A stretch of DNA of 64,000 bases from Ditylenchus dipsaci (lineage: Eukaryota; Nematoda; Chromadorea; Rhabditida; Anguinidae): the NCBI GenBank assembly GCA_004194705.1, contig SADC01001393.1:62001-126000 (forward strand), in the 5' to 3' direction. Positions 20,194-29,648 of this stretch are shown here, one piece after another. The translations under genes and the position numbers were made by a program. Each line of letters starts with the position of its first letter. Within the stretch, counting starts at the first letter, position 1. Under the pieces are notes generated by a model, which saw nothing but the letters and a program-made list of their open reading frames with translations, searched no databases and was not told the origin of the DNA.

Positions 20194-20335
20194 ACTAGTG
20201 ATGGAAACGGGACGGGTTAATTCCCGCCCGCTCGGCTGAATTTAAGATATTGTCCCGTCCCGGAATCCCGCCCGGAAATTTTTCATTAACGGTCCCGCCT
20301 CGGTGTCCAGTCCCGATAATTCATGTCCCAACCAC
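20194..20335. mobile_element. Possible hAT-type solo fragment rich in CGGGACGGG words
   Basis: AGTGATGGAAACGGGACGGG at the left and CCCAACCACTG at the right resemble diverged hAT ends. The interior holds repeated GTCCCG / CGGGAC words. No target duplication could be confirmed. Confidence 0.35.
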
Positions 20336-20530
20336 TGTTTCCGAAACTCAAGCTCAAGGTCAAACTCAAGGTAAACCTTGAGTTTAGTAAACTCAAGGTC
20401 ATTTTTCTCGATTTTTTGTATGACCAGTGTTTGGAAAAATGAGAATGAGAATTCTTAATTAAGAAGAATTCTCATTTTTAAACTTGAAAATTCTCAGTGA
20501 GAATTCAAATTTTCAATAAATGAGAACGTT
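20336..20530. repeat. Two short palindromic tracts
   Basis: AACTCAAGGT...ACCTTGAGTTTAGTAAACTCAAGG (20355-20400) and AATGAGAATGAGAATTC...GAATTCTCATTTTT (20436-20490) are hairpin-forming tandem words. They may be reduced forms of the mirrored-array foldbacks seen elsewhere. Confidence 0.45.
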
Positions 20531-20639
20531 GACTGTGACTTTTAAAGGTACTGGTGAAGAACAGTTAAAGCAGTCGATAAATTATATACTTGTATAAAGA
20601 CTGAGCTGAATAATAAGTTCCCGAAGACATGATTCTTCG

Positions 20640-20835
20640 AACCCCATTTTCTCTAAAACCGATAATTTCGAAACTCATTTTATCAAAAAAATTTTCGAAA
20701 AAAATTGTTCCAAAACGGAAAAACCCAAAAACGGAAAAAATCGAAAACGGAAAAAACCGAAAACGAAAAAAATCGAAAACGGAAAAAATTCAAACACGCA
20801 CATTTCGAAACTAATTAAATCGAAACCCAATACAG
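20640..20835 (+). repeat. AAAACGGAAAAA(A/T)CG tandem array
   Basis: About eight units of 13-15 bp built on CGAAAACGGAAAAAA run from 20690 to 20795, with decayed TTCGAAAC words on both sides. The Lys/Arg-rich open frame across it is a repeat by-product. Confidence 0.6.
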
Positions 20836-21430
20836 CCGAAATTTTCGAATTTCTTCCAAGTTTAAATCTTTTTTATCTCGAACGGAATTCGAAATTTGAC
20901 TGTGACTTTTTAAAGCAAAGAGCAGTTTCTTAAGTAAATCGACCATGCTGAACATGAATCCGGCGTCAGAATGCTAAGCTGGCAAGTGTATTGCGTCGAA
21001 CTGATTTTCAAGGCATTTTTTAGACTTTTTTTTACTTTTGTCAAACAGTCTATAAGCTTTCTTTATAGGACTTTAAAGCATTAACGGATGCCATTTTTTA
21101 TGCTGATTCTGAATCTGGAATCCATTAATAGTGACATGACTCTGTGCAAATATTTTCTGCACTTTTCGTAAACATGTAAGCTTAAAAAACAGCCTAAATT
21201 GATTCTTTTACATTCTCACTCATGCTAATTTTATAATATGGGCAAACGACATACCATCAGAAAGCACAGACAAAGGGCTTTCTTATGAGCATAAAATAAC
21301 ATGCTTTAGTCAATAAAAATTCACTGCTCACCAGCCTAAAGAAAACATCACTCATACCCAACATTTATTCATAACGGCCACCACAACATAACAACATGCA
21401 ATGAATAACATAACAACAGAGAGAACTAGA
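20836..21430. other. Intergenic; fragment related to CAACCGGTTG foldback ends
   Basis: 21270-21335 (CAGACAAAGGGCTTTCTTATGAGCATAA ... CACTGCTCACCAGCCT) matches the outer end of the 37658-38702 foldback. No gene is recognised. Confidence 0.4.
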
Positions 21431-21434
21431 ACAT

Positions 21435-22174
21435 TTAGTTAATTCCACTGCTCAAAAGCTTTTCCTTCTCCACCCCGGCTTGAACATCCATCAGACGGCC
21501 CTGTGATTCGAACATCTTTGTTTGAGCCTCGAACATCTCGTTTGAGCTTTGATTCCCTCCAGCTTAGCCTGATCCATCTCCGACAGCACTTTCTAAAAAG
21601 TAGAGTGAAATTTACGATCTATTAACAAGAAACAATCAAATCTAACCAACCTCCTTCTTGCCTCCTTTTCCACAAATTGTTTCTTCAGCTAAGCACTCCA
21701 TATTGTAGTTTTCCATTGCCTCGAGAAAATCCTCAACGCCGAGTCTTTCTGCCACCTCTTTGCCAACGATGTCGAGAACAATCAAGTCTTCCTGAAAATA
21801 AATAGCAAGTCTAAACAGCTTCTAACAAGAAGATAAAGCAAGCATACATACCGGAGAGAGTTGTTCGCCTGGAGCAGACCCCGTCTTCAAGCAGGCATCG
21901 TATCGACCAATAGCAGCTGTGCGAATGTTCTGCCAGTAGACTTCTTCACGTAGGTAGCTTCCTTTACGGACAGAAGAGAATCACCTTCAGCGACCATCAG
22001 CTTCCGAATGTCCTACCACTTCTCCATCTTCTTTGCGTCCGTGACATGCGAGAAAAAAGCGCCGAAGAGAAGCCTTTTGTTTATCCGCACGTTCTTCAGG
22101 AAAACCTCACGAAGCCGGCTCGTTTCTTTCTTCTTTCGCTTCTTTGCACTTGTTGGAATGGTTGACTGGCTCAT
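21435..22174 (-). pseudogene. Zeste/Myb-SANT-like DNA-binding protein, broken
   Basis: The product would bind DNA through a Myb/SANT-like trihelix; such proteins often derive from transposons. Exon 1 (22174-21852) begins MSQSTIPTSAKKRKKKE and contains REVFLKNVRINKRLLFGAFF, KMEKW, an in-frame TAG (about 22013), DIRKLMVAEGDSLLSVKEATY, then after a one-base shift YWQNIRTAAIGRYDACLKTG. Exon 2 (21791-about 21656) encodes EDLIVLDIVGKEVAERLGVED. Exon 3 (from about 21595) encodes a helical tail KVLSEMDQAKLEGIKAQ...MFESQGRLMDVQAG, with one A missing, ending at 21435. One nonsense codon and two shifts suggest a pseudogene, though the shifts may be read errors. Family call moderate. Confidence 0.6.
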
Positions 22175-22377
22175 CTGGAACTAAAAAAAACTTGAACGAT
22201 CATAGAAGTGCGTCATGCATGAAGACAAAGATAGATGTAGCTACATGCAACGAACATGAGTATACAGTGAATGGACTAAAATCCCAAATAAAATAAAAAT
22301 ATTTCAACTCGATGTTGACATTGATATCAACATCGATGTCAACATCGATGTACATCGACTTTCAAATTGAAATGATT

Positions 22378-22746
22378 TCAAAATCGAATCGATGTCGAAG
22401 AAAAATTAGCCCAGCCATGTTGAAGTGGATTGCAGTGGTGATATGCTTCGTCGACGACGAAGTGGAGCTTGTACGAAAAGTTCGAGACTTTGACCAGAAT
22501 CGATGAGCTGATGAATGAGAAATTCTCATCCTCCTGTAGCTTCCAAGTCGAGTTGAGCTTTGTAGATGGACTATCGGCGATTGCGTTTGCTGCTCTTATC
22601 TTAAAAAAATTGTGAAATTGAAACCAATAATAAAGAACCACTAAATCAAACAGATGGTCTTCATGTCTTGCAGTCCTCTTCTTCCCGCCCAATCCGTTCT
22701 TGTTAGCGCTGTTACTTGAGCCATTGCTGACCGTTCTCCTTGCCAC
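22378..22746 (-). CDS. Unrecognised open frame, possible exons of TE-linked protein
   Basis: The frame starts MARRTVSNGSSNSANKN and ends in NPLQHGWANFSSTSIRF. A T-rich stretch in the middle (FDLVVLYYWFQFHNFFK) ends in TTTTTTTAAG and looks like an unspliced intron between two exons. It is on the same strand as, and 200 bp upstream of, the Zeste-like pseudogene, so it may belong to the same element. No domain is recognised. Confidence 0.25.
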   Translation of the reverse strand: MARRTVSNGSSNSANKNGLGGKKRTARHEDHLFDLVVLYYWFQFHNFFKIRAANAIADSPSTKLNSTWKLQEDENFSFISSSILVKVSNFSYKLHFVVDEAYHHCNPLQHGWANFSSTSIRF

Positions 22747-22749
22747 TTC

Positions 22750-23150
22750 AAATAGCTGCTAAATCCGCGCATACCCAAGACCTCGGTGACGAAGATGGAA
22801 AAACGGTACTAGCTCCTCCTTCTTGACTGCACCTATGTCTGCAAAGTTGACTGGAATTAATTTGATGAACCTACTTCGAACATAAACGTGAAATATTTAA
22901 AAGAGACGACAGAAATAAATGCGACGGGAAATTCAAGAAATGGAAAGCAAGTGAGAAAACAAGCGGAAAAGTGAACAAAAAATTGAATTTCTACCGAAAA
23001 TGTTAAATGTCAAAATGTTAACGTAATTTCGAGACACCCTGTATTGGTGCGCACCTCAAGTGCATGGGAAGCTCTCTAGACATGCTACTCGGATGATGAA
23101 GAGGAATCCTCCAACTCAGCTATCGAAGTGGTGCCTGCTCCAGCTCCTCT
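22750..23150. other. Intergenic; TACAGGGTGTCTCG transposon end
   Basis: TTTCGAGACACCCTGTATTGG at 23028-23048 is the inverse of a TACAGGGTGTCTCG end. The opposite terminus was not located. The preceding 200 bp is AT-rich with no gene seen. Confidence 0.35.
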
Positions 23151-23260
23151 TTCGCTGCTGTGGTGGACGTCTCTCCAGTAGTCCTATCTCCAGTCAAGAT
23201 GAAAGAAACAGAATCTCCGGTCTCGAATAGTAGCATCTTTTATAATGTTATGTCTGTCCA
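23086..23260 (+). pseudogene. Acidic/Pro-rich coding fragment with one-base shift
   Basis: SDDEEESSNSAIEVVPAPAP in one frame continues as AAVVDVSPVVLSPVKMK in the next if one G is added near 23155. No start, splice site or domain was recognised. It could be an exon of a nuclear protein or a TE-borne fragment. Confidence 0.25.
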
Positions 23261-23319
23261 GTCAACCCCATTCCGAATGCAACGACACGAACCTAACACC
23301 CCTATTTTACAACATTCAA

Positions 23320-23460
23320 ACATTTTCAGAGAAACGATGCTTTTCGGGAAACGTACTTTTCGGGGAAATGGTTTTTCGGGGAAATGAGCTTTTCGAGGAA
23401 ATGAACTTTTCAGGGAAACGTACTTTCAGGGAAATCAACTTTTCGGGGAAACGATATGTA
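23320..23460 (+). repeat. ~16-bp minisatellite TTTTCGGGGAAACG
   Basis: About eight units of (A/G)ACTTTTCGGGGAAA(C/T)G with small changes. Unlike the other short-word arrays here, no mirrored second arm was found. Confidence 0.7.
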
Positions 23461-23524
23461 TCCTACTACCTATGCCGGCGGTTGAGTAGCAAACAAAATT
23501 ACTTTGTTTTAGAATTCTAGGCTG

Positions 23525-24050
23525 CGTACTTATTGTTTCGTGCATTTTTTTCTTACCACATTTTGGGTTTGTTGGCAGGAAAACTCGGGGTACGATTAGC
23601 TAAGCAGTCACATATAAAATGTCCTTCTTAAATTGTTATTGGTTCATTGTTGAGAAAAATGAAAAATTTGTTTATTTATTTCGCTATAGAATAAAGAACA
23701 CGTACAAGTGGAAAATCCCACTTCCACTTTAAATAAATTTATGCCTTTAGGCTTTCAGATGAGGACGGCTCTAGAGCGACAATCTTTGATTTCATTTGCT
23801 TCAGTTTTTCTAGGCTGCAAATAAATTACACCACTAAAGGCCTTTATTTTTCTGCTTTTTTTAGTTGGACGACCTGTTATTGAAAAATATAACTCCTAAT
23901 TGTTTAAAAGCAAAGCCGTCTACTCTGTAATTTTCAAATCGTCAGTGAAGTTATTAGGTTGTTGGAACGCTATGACTTGGTTCTACACGATTATGCGGCA
24001 ATATGATAAAGGTTAAGCTAAAATTTGGAAAAAATGCAATAGTACAAAGG
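23525..24050. other. Intergenic; no feature recognised
   Basis: AT-rich sequence without splice-flanked open frames or recognised repeat ends. Confidence 0.3.
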
Positions 24051-24055
24051 CTAGT

Positions 24056-24206
24056 TACCGTATTTTCTCTAATAAGGCGGCATTTCGCTCTATTTTTCAA
24101 AGTCTCGGAAATCGGAAAATTGTCAAACAAAATGGCCTTAACTCTGAAATCCTAGTCGAAAAATAGGTCTATGAGAGCATGCCGCTCTATTAGAGGAAAT
24201 ACGGTA
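24056..24206. mobile_element. TACCGTATTT MITE, short copy
   Basis: TIRs TACCGTATTTTCTCTAATAAGGCGGCAT / ATGCCGCTCTATTAGAGGAAATACGGTA with TA duplication. It is only 151 bp long. Confidence 0.85.
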
Positions 24207-24589
24207 TTTTAATGGGCATATTTCACTAAAAAAATTCAAAATTCAAAAAGGCTGACTAGTGATTAGTATAATGCACAAGACAGAAATAAAAAAAATTTCA
24301 TCAGAGAAAAATTGTGAAATTTTAAATTTTACAAGAACTGTGATAAAATAATTTCTTTCCGAATTTTCTGTTGGTCACCGCCATCCTGAAATTTTAAATA
24401 TATAATGTAATTCAATCGTAAGTCTCTTCAAATTGAGGCTTTTGAGGGTGCACTTTAATTAAAGGATAATATTTAAAACCGCAAATTTCCAAAAAAATAA
24501 CAGCAAATTTCTACAAAAAATGACCGCGAATTTATATCGGCATGTTTAAATAAACTAATTATTTTTGTATAGCCGAGATCGAGATTTCG

Positions 24590-24835
24590 AAAATCGAGCT
24601 AAAAAAAGTGTCGGACCCAGCTGGGGAACGAAATTTTGGGTGTGTCCTTAAATCGATAGTCGACTGTATATTAACACGGGAACGGCCGGTGGTGAGTTTT
24701 GTTGATTCTTGCGCAAAATTTAACGCTGAAGACGATGATGCAATCATTTTTAAAAAAGGCAGTTCTGGGGGTTTTGCGCTAAGTTGAAAAAGCGCAGTTT
24801 TCGAAAATGAGTTACTCCCATAGTGGTCCATTTTT
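24590..24835. repeat. Fragments: pogo-like right end and AACACGGGAACGGCC repeat
   Basis: 24600-24670 ends CGATAGTCGACTGTA, the right end of a pogo-like MITE. It is followed at 24671 by TTAACACGGGAACGGCCGGTGG through 24830, which matches the inverse of 32036-32175. A related end, AACACGGGAAAGGCCGAC, is at 58348. Confidence 0.6.
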
Positions 24836-24839
24836 TTTA

Positions 24840-24915
24840 AATTTGGACGGCGTCCCGTCCGCCGTCTCCAAATTTTCGGCCGGCCGTCCGCCGTCCCGTC
24901 CAGAATTCAAAATTT
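24840..24915. repeat. GGACGGCGTCCCGTCC word cluster
   Basis: GACGGCGTCCCGTCCGCCGTC and GGCCGGCCGTCCGCCGTCCCGTCC are GC-rich repeated words, probably the subterminal array of another hAT-type element. Ends are not defined. Confidence 0.4.
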
Positions 24916-25267
24916 CGCGAAAATCTGAGAGCCCTGTTGATTGGCTTCAAAACGGTATATAAACTTTTTGCTGGTAGTTTTGTTTTAAAGGCTGAAAATG
25001 ACCTTAAAGGCTTGTTTCCAATGAGCGGATTTTACCTTCACTCTCACTCTCACTCTTCATTGGGTACACGAAAATTCTTTCACTCTCACTCTGACTTTGA
25101 CTCTCCCTTTCACTTTCACTCTCAGTGTGTACCCAATGTGAGAGTGAGAGTGAAAGGCAGACTGAGAGTGAGAGTGAATGGCAACTTTTATAAGACTTGA
25201 AACTGAAAAAGACTGAGAGTGAGAGTGAGAGGCAGACTGAGAGTGAAAATTTTCGACTTTTTTTATT

Positions 25268-26272
25268 TATTTATATTTCGACGCTACTGTCATATACCCC
25301 CCCCCCCCCCAAAAAGCTACTGTAATATACCCCCCCCCCCAAAAATCGGACTACTGTCATATACCCCCCAAAAACCGACTTTTTTAGGAGTGTCTAAAAA
25401 CATTTTTATGCAATAATTTTGCCATAAAAGGTCCAGAAAAGCAATTAAAAAGGGATTATGGGCTGTATTGGGAGGGGAAGGGAATAATACAGGGGCCACT
25501 TTTTTTAGCTGCTTTACCATGTTTTTCAACTCGAGCCGTGGCAAAAATAGACTCTATATGCATTTTATGATCAAGTGTACTTCTCGGAATCATGTCTAAG
25601 GTAAGTGCGTGCGCGCATCTCTAACTCTCAAGCCCCTGCGCCCCCTTCGGGGGCGCAGGGGGCTTGGGGGCTTGGAGTTGAGATGCGCACACCCACATAC
25701 CTTAGACACAAATCACTCGAAAGCGACTCTGGATGCATGAAAAAACATGCATACCAGAGTTATTTATGCGGTAGGCCCAGTATTCAAAACTATGTTCAAC
25801 ATCTTTATTTTCCCGAAGAGCATTTCCCCTCGTTCTATAAGGCCAGGCCAGAGGCCCAGCATCCAAAATTCAGCCTAGCACCCAAAAAGTGCTAGGCCTA
25901 TGAGTAAACCCACGAGGTCCACCCGCTGATGGGCTTGGTCATGAAAAGTACTTATACTTATGCCTGCACCACAAGTTCCTGGGTTTGAAAGCACCTTTAG
26001 ACGCTTAGAGAATTATTACTCTAATGATCCCAACCATCTCGAGAAGTGGCCCCTGTATTATTCCCTTCCCATCCCAATACAGCCCGCAATCCCATTTAAA
26101 TTGCTTTTCTGGTCCTTTACGGCGAAATTATTGTGTAAAAATGATTTTTGACCATCCCTAAAAAAGTCGGTTTTTGGGGGGGGGGGGGGTATATGACAGT
26201 AGGTCAATTATTGGGGGGGGGGTATATTACAGTAGCGCTTTTTAGGGGGGGGGGGTATATTACAGTAAGCGC
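25268..26272. mobile_element. C-run foldback with UUCG hairpin module, copy 1
   Basis: Arms carry (C)TACTGTCATATACCCCCCC and CTACTGTAATATACCCCCC, mirrored on the right as GGGGGGTATATGACAGTAG and GGGGGGTATATTACAGTAGCGC. The centre holds GTCTAAGGTAAGTGCGTGCGCGC, the hairpin AAGCCCCTGCGCCCCC-TTCG-GGGGGCGCAGGGGGCTT (25630-25665), ACCTTAGACACAAATCACTCGAAAG, and the hairpin CTCTGGATGCATG-A6-CATGCATACCAGAG. Near twin: 55082-56035. Confidence 0.85.
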
Positions 26273-26347
26273 CTATATTTCTCTCTTTGTATCTCCTGGT
26301 ATGTTTCTTCACATAAACCTACCTAGGCAAGTCAAGCCTCATTATAT

Positions 26348-26695
26348 TTTTAGTCTGAAGCAACCAAACCAAGTGGTCGACCACTTGGATCAATTTTTTT
26401 TTACTTTTTTCGCGTTCCAAAAACCTGTTTTCTGGGTTGATTCGGGGACGCTGAAGATGGTTTGACAGTGGTAAAAGGCCGTTTTCTCAGGTATTTTTTG
26501 AGTATTGTGCAATAATTGATTTTGGTAAAATCAATTATTGCCTAAAACTTAAAACTTTCTCGATAAAACGTGATTTCACTACTGTCAAACCATATTCAGC
26601 GTGCCCGAATCAGTCCAGAAAACAGGTTTCGGAACATGAAAAACGTAAAAAAAATTTTTGATCCAAGTGGTCGACCACTTGGTTTGGTTGGTGTA
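26348..26695. mobile_element. CCAAGTGG foldback MITE, copy 3
   Basis: CCAAGTGGTCGACCACTTGG at 26368 and at about 26664, with mirrored cores around CTGAAGATGGTTTGACAGTGG. The central T of the 20-mer is changed so that the terminal palindrome is perfect, in both ends. Confidence 0.8.
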
Positions 26696-26828
26696 TGGAT
26701 TAACCAGTAGAACTGAGGTTGGATCATAGAAAAACATTTTTAAATTTTAAAAGCCTTTACAACAAGAACATTACTACCGGGTACCACTGCACTACCTGAG
26801 TCCCCAACCTGGGTACTACCACCTGGGT

Positions 26829-27117
26829 ACAACAAAACCAAGTGGTCGTCCACTTGGATCGAAATTTTTTTTTACGTTTTTCATGTTCCAAAACCTGTTT
26901 TTTGGACTAACTCAGGCATGCTGAAGATGGTTTGACAGTAGCAAAATAACATTTTCTCGGGTATTTTTTGAGTTTTAGCTAATAATTGATTTTACCAAAA
27001 TCAGTTATTCTATAAAACTAAAAAAATACCGAGAAAATGTTATTTTGCTACTGTCAAACCATCATCAGCATACCGAATTAGTCCAGAAAATAGGTTTTGT
27101 AACCCGAACAACGTGAA
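26829..27117. mobile_element. CCAAGTGG foldback MITE, copy 4, right end lost
   Basis: Has the left CCAAGTGGTCGTCCACTTGG (26838) and the mirrored GCAAAATAACATTTTCTCGG core. It stops at AACGTGAAAAAATTTTTTTGG without the right 20-mer and passes into a GGCACAAA array. Confidence 0.75.
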
Positions 27118-27452
27118 AAAATTTTTTTGGCACAAACAGAAGAGGCACAAATTGAATTGGCACAATTTGAAAAGGGCAAAACTGCAGGGGCACAAACTGC
27201 AGGGGCACAAACCAAAAATTCAACACAATCTAAAATGGCACATCTCTCTCCTTCCCGAAAATTTGTGAGTGAGACTGAAAAAAGTCTTTGGATACACTGA
27301 AAGTGAGAGTGAGAGTCAAAAAAAAACTCATTGGGTACACTGAAAGTCAGAGTGAGAGTGCAAGTGAGAGTGAAAGTAAGACTGAAAGGCAATTTTTCCT
27401 GTTGGGTACACACTGAGAGTGAAAGGAAAATCCGCTCATTGGAAACAGGGCT

Positions 27453-27835
27453 TAAATGTTGGTGGTATTTTTATTTATTTAATTTTTAGCGAAAAACTTT
27501 GGTTTTACACGAAAAACCGAAATTCTGAAATCGGATTTGTGATCAGCGTACCGATTTGCTTACAAAACTATTCTTAAAATGCTAAATTGACTGTCATATT
27601 TTGAATTCCTCTCGAGACAAAAATACATTTAAATTACAAAGTATTAAGCTTTTTGAATGTTTTTTATCTCGAAAGAAATTCGAAATATGACAGTCCATTT
27701 AGCATTTTAAGAATAGTTTTGTAAGCAAATCGGGTACGCTGATCACGAATCCGATGTCAGAATTTCCGGTTTTCCGTGTAAAACCAAAGTTTTTTTTGTT
27801 AAAAATTAAAAAATAATAAAATACCACCAACATTT
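27453..27835. mobile_element. Palindromic element nested in 24920-27920
   Basis: AATGTTGGTGGTATTTTT...GGTTTTACACGAAAAACCG on the left is inverse to CGGTTTTCCGTGTAAAACC...AATACCACCAACATT on the right. The centre contains CTCTCGAGACAAAAATAC. TIRs are about 170 bp. Confidence 0.8.
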
Positions 27836-27935
27836 AAGGTCATTTTCAGCCTTTAGAATAAAACTACCTACAAAAGTTTATATAACGTTTGAAGCCAATC
27901 AACAGGGCTCTCAGATTCTTTGTTTGAAATTTGAC

Positions 27936-28560
27936 ACACCCCTACTGGACAAAAAGATCACTGCCCAAACGTAAAAAAGTCTGGTTTTTTAAAAATGAAT
28001 ATTTTCAGTTTTTTTTATTAAATTAACTAGTTTCTGCCCGCCCTGCGGGCGGGATTTTTTTCTCGATGAACGTTTGTGGCAATATATTATTCATATTGTG
28101 ACATTTTAAATTCAATTCTACCAAAATGAGACCTTTCACTCAACGAATTTCGAAAAATTTTTGAGGTTCTCGATACAAACTTCTTTGTTTATAGCAAAAA
28201 GATAGAAAATTTCACGAAAGAAGCGCGTCAAGAAAACACAGAACTTGATAGGATATTAGAACTTTTTAAGCAGTCTCAAGCGGCGATCACACATTTTTTA
28301 CTATTAGTAGAATTTGTCGCGCGACATTTTCTATTATCGTTCGCTAAAATTCAGTTGTTTCGCCTGAATTTCACCAAAAGTTATAATAAAATCTCGCGCT
28401 ACAAATTCTACTGATGGTAAAAAATGTCTGGTCGACATCTTTAACCACTTTAAACTCAATTCTAACACGAAAAAATAACATGAACAAACAGAATTAGCAG
28501 ATATGATAACAACAAAGAGTCTATTATTTTTCAACCATCTTTCTTTACTGAGTAACCTCC
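27936..28560. other. Intergenic; GCCCGCCCTGCGGGCGGG hairpin
   Basis: The hairpin at 28035 stands out in AT-rich sequence. CTACTRRTRGTAAAAAATGT words near 28295 and 28410 form a diverged inverted pair. No gene is recognised. Confidence 0.35.
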
Positions 28561-28589
28561 GAGCAGAAAGAGAGAGACTGAATTTCGAA

Positions 28590-29470
28590 GATTAATATTG
28601 AAACTTGCGAGAACACAGCAATCACCGTACCACGAATGACAACCACGCGGTCAAGCATCTCGATTCTTCGCTTCTTCTCTTGAGGCACCACCGAGTCGAA
28701 TGAGAAAAAAGAAGATAAAAGATTAATATGAGACATAGAGGAATACGAAAATCACCGTATCATGAATGACCACCACGCGAGTTAAGCATCTTGATTCTTC
28801 TCTTCTTCTTTGAGGCACCAACGAGTCGAATGAGAGAGACTGAATGAAGAAGCTTTTTATTGAGACATAGAGAAATACAACAATCGCAGTACCTTGTGTT
28901 ACCACCACGCGGGTTGAGCATCTTGATTCTTCTCTTCTTCTTTGAGGCACCACGGAGGCGAATGAGAAAGACTAAAGATGAAAAATTCATATGAGACACA
29001 GAGAATACAACAATCCCCGTACCATAAATGACCACCACGCGGGTTAAGCATCTTGATTCTTCGCTTCTTCTCTTGAGGCAGCACCGAGTCGAATCACGAA
29101 GAAAAGAGAGACTAAATCAAAAAGATTTAGACTGAATCATGAAACAGTTCCAGTACCCTGAATGGCCACCACTCGGGTTTGGCACCTTGATTCTTCGACA
29201 CTTCTCTTGAGACACTACGAAGAGAGACCAAACCGAAAAAATTCATATTGAATCATAGAAGCATGAAACAGTTCTAGCACCCCGATTAACTACCACTCGG
29301 GTTAGCACCTTGATTCTTCGGCACTTTTCTTGAGGTACCGCGAAGAGGCGAGAGACTCAACCAAAAAGATTTATATTGAATTATAGAAGCATGAATCAGT
29401 TCCAGTACCATGATTGGCCACCACTCGGGTTGAGCTGCTTGTTCTTCGGTACTTTTCTTGAGAAACTACG
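28590..29470. repeat. ~115-bp tandem repeat, about eight units
   Basis: Units are anchored by ACCACGCGGGTTRAGCATCTTGATTCTTC, then TTCTTCTCTTGAGGCACCACNGAGTCGAATGAGA. They diverge to the right into ACCACTCGGGTT...CACCTTGATTCTTCGGCAC. Several units are open on the minus strand (PQEKKRRIKMLNPRGG-type), which comes from a unit length often divisible by three. Translation is unproven. Confidence 0.8.
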
Positions 29471-29648
29471 AAGAGAAGAGAGAGTTAACCAAAAAGATTT
29501 TAGAACAAACAGATAGTCAGCCACTGAATTTTAAGAAACAAAAATAATGAAACTCTCAAAGGCTAAATCTCGGTAGAACATTTACTCTATTTCATTGCGA
29601 GACCAACTTTCAAACGACAATTTTGAGACAACGTTACACACACCGTTA

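Larger units (their letters stand above)
24920..27920. mobile_element. 3-kb foldback with mirrored CACTCTCACTCTC arrays and nested insertions
   Basis: The outer ends AAATCTGAGAGCCCTGTTGATTGG and CCAATCAACAGGGCTCTCAGATT are inverse. Next inside, AAAGGCTGAAAATGACCTTAA is mirrored at 27836. Arrays of CTCACT/GAGTGA with TTGGGTACAC words follow on both sides (25030-25250; 27260-27440). Between the arms sit a C-run UUCG foldback (25268-26272), two CCAAGTGG foldbacks (26348-26695, 26829-27117), a GGCACAAA array (27121-27240), and a palindrome at 27453-27835. Confidence 0.75.
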
